A DNA stretch of 64,000 nt from contig CBFFRP010000180.1 of NCBI GenBank assembly GCA_965644295.1, forward strand, positions 44,794 through 108,793, written 5' to 3'. The DNA is from Paraphysomonas bandaiensis. Lineage: Eukaryota > Chrysophyceae. Below the pieces are notes generated by a model that did no database searches, was not told where the DNA came from, and was given only the letters and a program-made list of their open reading frames with translations. A program made the position numbers and the translations under genes. Of this stretch, positions 57,685-64,000 are shown piece after piece. Within the stretch, counting starts at the first letter, position 1; each line of letters starts with the position of its first letter.

Positions 57685-57975
57685 TCACAACATGTAATTG
57701 GCTCGTAGGAATAGCAACGATTCTAGACGATATGGATTCATGTTTCTACGCTCAGGTGTCATAATCAACTTTGCACGACTAAAGAGCCTCTCAACAACAT
57801 TAGATTGTGCTTCAATATGAAGCAAGCAGCGGTAGTTAGACTCATAGGTACCAAGTCGAGCCCTCTTGGTAACCTCAGCGCTGTCTAGAACACGCTGTGC
57901 AAAATCAGTTCCTTCACTCTCGTCCTCGTTATTTCTGTCGGGTACACCAACCTCCATGGACGAATCCAGTTGCAA
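57685..57975 (-). pseudogene. hAT transposase C-terminal (dimerisation) fragment
   Basis: It contains SNVVERLFSRAKLIMTPERR followed by MNPYRLESLLFLRANY, the classic hAT C-terminal dimerisation domain. Only about 96 codons remain and no catalytic part is seen. It resembles the remnant at 21613-21735 but is less damaged. Confidence 0.8.
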
Positions 57976-59182
57976 ATGTCTAATTTTTTTTCTATGAAGT
58001 ATGTCACTATGTAAAGCCGTGGGCTTTTATAACACCCTTGTCTCATGTTTAATGATATAATATTATGATAATGACACTGACTAATATAACTCCAATACAA
58101 CTATGATATTCATTTAAGGCATGTAGCTGGTTTAATATAGGAAACGAATGTAGTAAATGTTTATTATTATATTATGAGAGAACTGTGAGGAAGAAGAGTA
58201 CTAGGACTTGCCCTCGAGCACACAATTTCGGTTTTGAGCAATGGATTTCTACTCACTGGTATACACCTATATTCATATGGTAGTCGGTGTCGGTGTTATA
58301 GCGATTTAAGTAGCTCGTTGGACTCAGCTATACGACTATTTGCTGTTATCACACTCCATCAATTTTCTCCGGAAGGTGAACAAATTGGAAAGGGGCCTTA
58401 GGCATATGGCGAGAGGACGGTATGGGTGATATATGATACAGATATGAAGGTGTAACTTTCGTTGGGAATGTTAATCGAAATCGATATGTGTTGATGCATT
58501 TAACGTTTGGAATGAGATTGAGTTTTATCATGAAATGAGCTGGCGAATTTTTAGTGACTCGAAAACTAGTGTTTTCTGTTTTTTTGGGACTCTATAATTG
58601 GTGATTTCTTGCAAGACTCGGGAATTGGTTGTTTTGGGGTCTTTGTAGCTCAGAAATCGGAGATTTTACTGTAAGATTCCAAAACCGGTGGTTTTGGGGT
58701 TTTCGGTCCCGAAATCGGGGATTTTGGTTTTTTCGGGACTAGTAAACTGGCGGTTTTCTGTAAGGACGTTTTCTAGGCTTATTTCAGTTCGCATTTTGGG
58801 TACAATGGATATGGGACATGAACTGTATTCAGTGTACTGCATGTATGGTCATATTTATTGAACGGTGCTGGTTGTTTGCTTGGCATGTGTACTATGGGGG
58901 TCTTAGACTAGGAATCTGTCTTCTCACTTTTTTATCTAACTAATCATAGCTAAGTTAATTGATCTACCTTTTGGGAGCTTAAGGTTGCGAGATACTTGGG
59001 AGCTTGTATATCTGGCTGTGATAAGTTAAATAAGCATTCTGTTTTGTTGTTTCGATAAACAACCATTTCACATATCTTTTCAGTGATCTTAGGTTGCAAG
59101 ACCTGAGTTGTTTACAGTAAATTTACTCACGATAAAATCACATAAGTGAAGAATAGTTTTAAGGAAATAGATTTTTTAAATT
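57976..59182. other. Gene-poor region with degenerate minisatellite
   Basis: No supported gene. From about 58550 to 58770 a G/T-rich degenerate tandem repeat recurs (gActcgaaAAcTGGtGgTTTT-like units). Confidence 0.5.
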
Positions 59183-59353
59183 ATGTCTGATTCGGGCAGT
59201 CCCATTGTCTCTTCCGAAATGGATGAAATCAAAGGAATGTTGAGAGTAATCGCTAATGAGTTAGGAGAGGTTGCAAAGTTGTGTGCAACGACCGCTGGTA
59301 GGGTGGACCACCTTGAGACAAGTGTGATGTTTCTGAGAACTAGAAACACGTGA
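59183..59353 (+). CDS. Small coiled-coil ORF, 56 aa
   Basis: A short frame from ATG to TGA with a heptad-like helix (MDEIKGMLRVIANELGEVAK, then RVDHLETSVMFLR). It could be the start of a retroelement Gag or a stand-alone small protein. No neighbours support either, so this is a weak call. Confidence 0.3.
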   Translation: MSDSGSPIVSSEMDEIKGMLRVIANELGEVAKLCATTAGRVDHLETSVMFLRTRNT

Positions 59354-60006
59354 ATGACAAAAAGCTCTTACTAAAAACGTTTTAACAGATTTAGAGTGTA
59401 CGCCAGCGGGCTGCTACACTGTTAAGTCTACCAGCGGGTAGAACTCCTCCACACAAACGCAAACCGCGAATGAGCTTAATTGAATCGTTATTAAAACGTT
59501 ATATAGAAAAGAATGAGTAACACAGCTATACATCTCTACAGTGTAACACACACATACACATACATCATGTTCAGCATTCACTTCAACACACAACACACCC
59601 GATTAGAAGTATTTTATCCGGTATGTATGTACAGCTTCAACACTCTGAGAGTAGAAACTGAAAATAAAACTGAAAACTGAAAATACTAAAACACTCTGTA
59701 CGTGTTAGAGAGTACAACAGAAGAGTAACATATCATACTACTAATAACGCAGTAAGTAACCAGTACTGCGTGACACTACCCTCTTTTCCCCCCAGCTGGA
59801 GAAATTAGATTGTGAATACAGACTGTGATTCATGTATGCAAATACTTAAATCGGCCATACTAGATAGCGTCATTCTAAGTATAAGCAAACAAAATCAGAT
59901 TCAAACATATTATAGATTGAAAATAAACTAGATAGACAAGGTAATATTGTAATAGAAATAAAAGAATATTATAAATATGATTTCAAAATAGAAGAATAAA
60001 ACCTGT
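59354..60006. other. Intergenic
   Basis: No gene or clear repeat apart from an AC-rich stretch near 59545-59600. Confidence 0.4.
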
Positions 60007-60396
60007 TTACAAGAGTATATCAGGAAATCTCTTGCAAAACTCCGCATCGACCAACACCATAATAGAAGAGTCAAATGTAGTAACTCGACCGTAGCAATGA
60101 ACGTCATAGGCACTCCATTCATATGTAGACTGAAACAAAGGGCAATATAGATCAATACGCAATTTACGACGACCCGCCCACCGTACATAGTTACACTCCA
60201 CAATATAAATAGTCGTATAACAATTCGGTAAGTCTAGTGTATCATAAAAATCGGCACCCCAAGCACGCAAATCTACATAAATAGTTTGGCCAGGAGACAC
60301 TCCCTCAATAGGAATATGTTTCATACGAGTACGTTCAGCTTTAGCCATCATGGTAGCAGTAACAACATCCTCATATCGATAACAGATTTCACCCAT
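60007..60396 (-). CDS. Hypothetical protein, 129 aa
   Basis: A complete frame with ATG at 60396. The sequence is non-repetitive and protein-like (GQTIYVDLRAWGADFYDTL, then YVRWAGRRKLRIDLY and FDSSIMVLVDAEFCKRFP). I do not recognise a family. It lies at the left border of a 3.1-kb strand-skewed region and may be one exon or one ORF of an unidentified mobile element that also includes the frame at 63566-64000. Confidence 0.45.
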   Translation of the reverse strand: MGEICYRYEDVVTATMMAKAERTRMKHIPIEGVSPGQTIYVDLRAWGADFYDTLDLPNCYTTIYIVECNYVRWAGRRKLRIDLYCPLFQSTYEWSAYDVHCYGRVTTFDSSIMVLVDAEFCKRFPDILL

Positions 60397-63300
60397 TCAA
60401 ATAGCATACCGCAGCAAAAGTAAACGATACTGAATTCTCAAATACGGATATTTGGATTAACCTTTGCCTTGTATTGTATCCAATAACCAAATGAGAAATT
60501 CGTAGAAGAATTGGTCATGTACGTAACTCTTTCCACAATTAAATGATATTCGAAACATGCATCCGATCATCATAAACTTAACGCAATACCAACTTTAAGA
60601 GATGCGCTTCAACTACTCGAATACTTGTTCAATTCACACAATGTTTTTTGACACAATTGAATATCCACGTTGAAATAGTAATGGGAAAAGAACACACTCT
60701 AGTATTCATCGAGATATAAGCAATTTACCATCATCAACACATTGAGATACTCTAAGTCATAACAATAATATCACCAGGAAAATATATTTGACCATAATGA
60801 TGAATTGTCCATCGTCAATCAATTACAGAGTAAACTTTAGAAGTACAAAGTAACTCCGTTGAGAACTCATTGCAACAACATATCAATATCATGAGAAAGA
60901 ATCAAGTCATACGACAGACTCCCTTCTGAAATATAGATACTTCCCACTTTGTATGTAAAACCAAAGAGACACTCCCATCAACTTATTGACCATCGTAACG
61001 ACATTTCAGACATCTTATTCTCACTAACCAGAACCAGAGATCTTAGAAATGAATAACATTTGGGTAACATAAGACGATCAAATATAATTTGTTTCACCTT
61101 GGCAACTCAACTATAGTTAATCTTCACGTATATGGAAATTTTCCCATTGGAATACAAATAACTTGAGAATAACTTAGACAACATGGAATATCTAAGTTGA
61201 AAGTTCAAAATTTCCAAGATACAGATCAAAAATTTGTAGACCAGAACACAATTACTTAACCAGGAATACAAGTATAAAGTGAATCAAAGGAACAATAACC
61301 TTAGAAAGAATCTGGACAAACATCCACCGAATACTCGTTACAACGAACGTAATTGAACAATAGCACAGTCAAGTTTTAACCTTGTCGTAACCAGACAACA
61401 TATGTCACAGCAACAACGTTATAAAACTTCTCATTTCACTCATCATAAAAATTTACCGAGTTCACAAAAAGTAACTTGATAACTCTTTTATTCCGAATCC
61501 AAATTCATAATATCAACAACCAGAACTGCACAAACTCCATATCACATACTCAATTCATCTTCCAGAATTTACTATGAACTCATCAACTTTCGGAAATTCA
61601 ACTCATACTTTGACTCTGACCACATACTGACACCAAACCTTCACAAGTTGAAAGTAAACTCAAAATGCTTTTAAAACATTACAAAAGTAAGTTCACTCAA
61701 ACAACACCTTAATATGTTGATTCAGACACTTGGGCTCAACATTGTTGACACAGTTGTAACTTTGAATGTAACTTGTGCATCAAGATCAGCAATTACTTCT
61801 CACTAAAGAAGCACCAATAATACTTTTCCTCCTCCTAATCACAGACTTCCTTAATTCCATAATATGTTAAACCTCAAATTTCAAACATGAACAACAAGTT
61901 TACACATTCCAAATGTCAAACAATCTAATACAGTTTATTTGAACAATTGAACATGCTCCACTTTTAGAATACCAAGAATACTTCAAACCTCTCAAATATT
62001 CTTAAAGAATAATTGCACCATACGATTGCCTCAAATTTCTTGTATCACCATTGGAATAAGACACACATAACCGAAACTTTTAAGTGTCATCTAACCAAAT
62101 TTGTACAACAAGATAAAAAAGAAATCAACCATCATCATCATACCAATTTCTGTGCGAGTCTAGAAAACTCAACTATGACAAGTCATGAATCCGTATGATA
62201 AAAGCAACCCATCCTCACGGTTTAGAACGAAAACATTTGATTCCACTGCATAAATTTAACCCATACGTTACCAGAATATTTCGATCTCAATATCAATGAA
62301 TAATCATCAACACCATAAACCAAAACTTATAGCAAGAATCATTTAATCTCTCCAATAATTACTGATACAATAAGCTCTGACAAGAATAATAGTATAATCT
62401 GAAAGTTTACGAAAACATTCGATATAACACTTCACAATTGCAACTTGATATCCATCTCAGGAAAACTCTTGTCAAACTTAATCCTCATTTGATCAATGTA
62501 AATATCATCAAACAATCAATAACCACCCATGGAATTCAAACATGTCACCACGTATGCATTCTGAACACTGCTACTCGTAATACAAGACATCAGACTCAGG
62601 AACTCAAAACTCTTCTCCAAGTCAAATACTAATCAATTCCGTCCGAATATAATATACTAAGATAGTACACTGGTCCTATATCAGTAACCATAGGTTAGTA
62701 ACAATTTCCCTCCAATATCACTAGAACATTGAAGATATTGCCATTCCATTGAAAACATTTCATTTGAAACCACATTCCATCCATTTAAAATAGATGATAC
62801 TTTGGTCAAACAATAAGTTGAATCTCAACAAGGCTTCTCAATTATTGAATCTCAGGGATAATCAATAGAATTTCTCAGATTAACCAAAAATTAGTAAACT
62901 AATCTCACCAACCTCCTCAACAAATCAATGAACCTCATACAAGATATGCAGTTGAATACCCCAAAACAGATATATATCCACTATATAGCAAAATCTTGAT
63001 AACTTCACTATAAATACTGAATAACATCCTTTTTAGATTCAAACTTCCATTCGAACCAAATTTGAACTTCAAAACCAACAACTGTAGGTGAAAACAAACT
63101 TATTCATTGAACTTCATCCCTTTCAAAGTTCTAAGGACTATGAAACCACCTTACAACTTTCAACAACGCAACTTCAAAGAAAACTTTGATGTTCTCAGAC
63201 CGTTCACTCACTCGCATACGTTAATAATTGAAATACTTCAGCATAACACAATAGCAATTTTTCATAAACAAGTTGATGTTTAACCACTCACTCTCACTGC

Positions 63301-63565
63301 AACTTGTGAACTTGCTAGCCTTTGGTAGTATAAATCAACTTCATTTCGTTTAGGCAATAGATCGAACAACGGCTGAATAATATCTTGAATCAAGATATTG
63401 GTTAAATTGCCCAACTCAAGAAGAACTCACAATACGTCAACACCACCAATACCGCATTATTAAGTAGTGTATAACAATATAGTATAAATAAATAAAACAT
63501 GATCAATATTGCATTATAATAACTTGTCTTGAAATAAACATGCTCGCTAGAAATTGGAATTAGAC
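60397..63565. other. 3.1-kb strand-asymmetric AT-rich region without genes
   Basis: No credible ORF. The plus strand is A- and C-rich. For example, in 62161-62220 I count 15 C against 9 G, and in 62461-62520 12 C against 4 G. Short words such as CAACTT and CATCAAC recur. It could be a long intron or UTR of a minus-strand gene, or a decayed repeat. Confidence 0.6.
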
Positions 63566-64000
63566 TTAGAGAAAGTCCAAGGGCGGACCTGGCCCATGTT
63601 CCTCAATTAGCACAAGCTTTTGCATCAAGAGCTGCAATTTCTTGTCCATCACAAGAAACTGACAAACAACACATGCTGCATACTGCTTCAACAAGAAAAT
63701 CAAACAATCTCCAATAGATTTTCTCGAAACAGAATAATGCCTTAACAGCATCAAAGAATTCAACACTGCATTAGATACTGAAAAAGGTACGACTGACATG
63801 CGCTCGAATACATCGGTAGCATCATCGGCAGTAGTCTCTTTTCCAAAGAAAATTGGAACATCATTCTCAGCATCAATAACATTATCTTGAATAACTACTT
63901 GGAAATCAACAACCGAATCAAATGTTTCAAGTGACTTATTAGACTGCACATCATACTGCACAACTGAATCAACTAAATCACTGACAACTTTCTGTACAGC
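63566..64000 (-). CDS. Partial ORF open to the right edge, unrecognised
   Basis: The frame runs without a stop from the window edge to TAA at 63566. It is acidic at first (DNVIDAENDVPIFFGKETTA), then hydrophobic and helical (LNSLMLLRHYSVS, DCLIFLLKQYAACVVCQFLV). No family recognised. It probably belongs to a minus-strand gene or mobile element entering from the right. Confidence 0.4.
   Translation of the reverse strand, partial: AVQKVVSDLVDSVVQYDVQSNKSLETFDSVVDFQVVIQDNVIDAENDVPIFFGKETTADDATDVFERMSVVPFSVSNAVLNSLMLLRHYSVSRKSIGDCLIFLLKQYAACVVCQFLVMDKKLQLLMQKLVLIEEHGPGPPLDFL

Noticed and set aside
1-64000. tRNA or rRNA genes
   Set aside because: No cloverleaf with A and B boxes or rRNA-like core was recognised by eye; a covariance-model search would be needed to be certain.

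Overview
The window is nuclear DNA of a unicellular eukaryote. Its genes have many short GT-AG introns (most 43-65 nt, often with a TACTAAC-like branch point). The products include TAF11 and TAF1B/Rrn7-like general transcription factors, a RhoGAP, an F-BAR protein, a P2C-type cation pump and a Golgi-type sulfotransferase. The species cannot be named from the sequence. A Crinkler/RHS-like NTPase-nuclease gene, hAT transposons and a Polinton-like virus fit a protist genome (stramenopile, rhizarian or similar), but that placement is inference.

The main feature is a complete, inserted 17.6-kb Polinton-like virus (PLV) at about 3095-20734. It has ~394-bp terminal inverted repeats and a 4-5 bp target duplication (AGCA/TAGCA). 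It carries a double-jelly-roll major capsid protein, a penton-like minor capsid protein, an A32-like packaging ATPase, a trimeric-fibre-like protein with heptad repeats, three copies of a beta-rich domain in two genes, a retrovirus-like integrase with a chromodomain-like tail, a short family-B DNA polymerase, an SF3-type helicase, a GIY-YIG nuclease and several small proteins. One of these, a 51-aa protein with 11-residue repeats, lies in a gap usually left blank. Upstream sequences fall into two classes. Replication and nuclease genes carry ACTTAA about 30-33 nt before the start codon. Several structural genes carry TCTA exactly 14 nt before it, resembling the late-promoter core known from CroV and mavirus. 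Three basic proteins share a C-terminal D-x-F-A tail. The major capsid ORF starts with TTG rather than ATG.

Left of the virus are the 5' half of a Na+/K+-ATPase-like P2C pump (minus strand) and a small secreted Cys-rich protein gene in four exons. Right of it come two hAT elements (20782-21905 with a perfect 8-bp target duplication; 22131-22844 non-autonomous), an ankyrin protein with an acylation signal, a sulfoquinovosidase-like GH31 enzyme with a C-terminal membrane anchor, a PLAC8-GTPase fusion, TAF11, a two-domain sulfotransferase gene homogenised by a recent duplication or conversion, TAF1B/Rrn7, a CRAL-TRIO-RhoGAP, a 1.27-kb inverted-repeat element and a DysF-F-BAR-PH protein. Three very large ATAC tetranucleotide arrays each end within about 110 bp of a start codon.

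From 48.3 kb to the end the DNA is gene-poor and rich in mobile-element debris: palindromic repeats, an intact Crinkler/RHS-like gene, a frameshifted serine-protease-like pseudogene, a Copia Gag-like fragment, a hAT fragment and a long strand-asymmetric AT-rich stretch before a partial ORF at the right edge.
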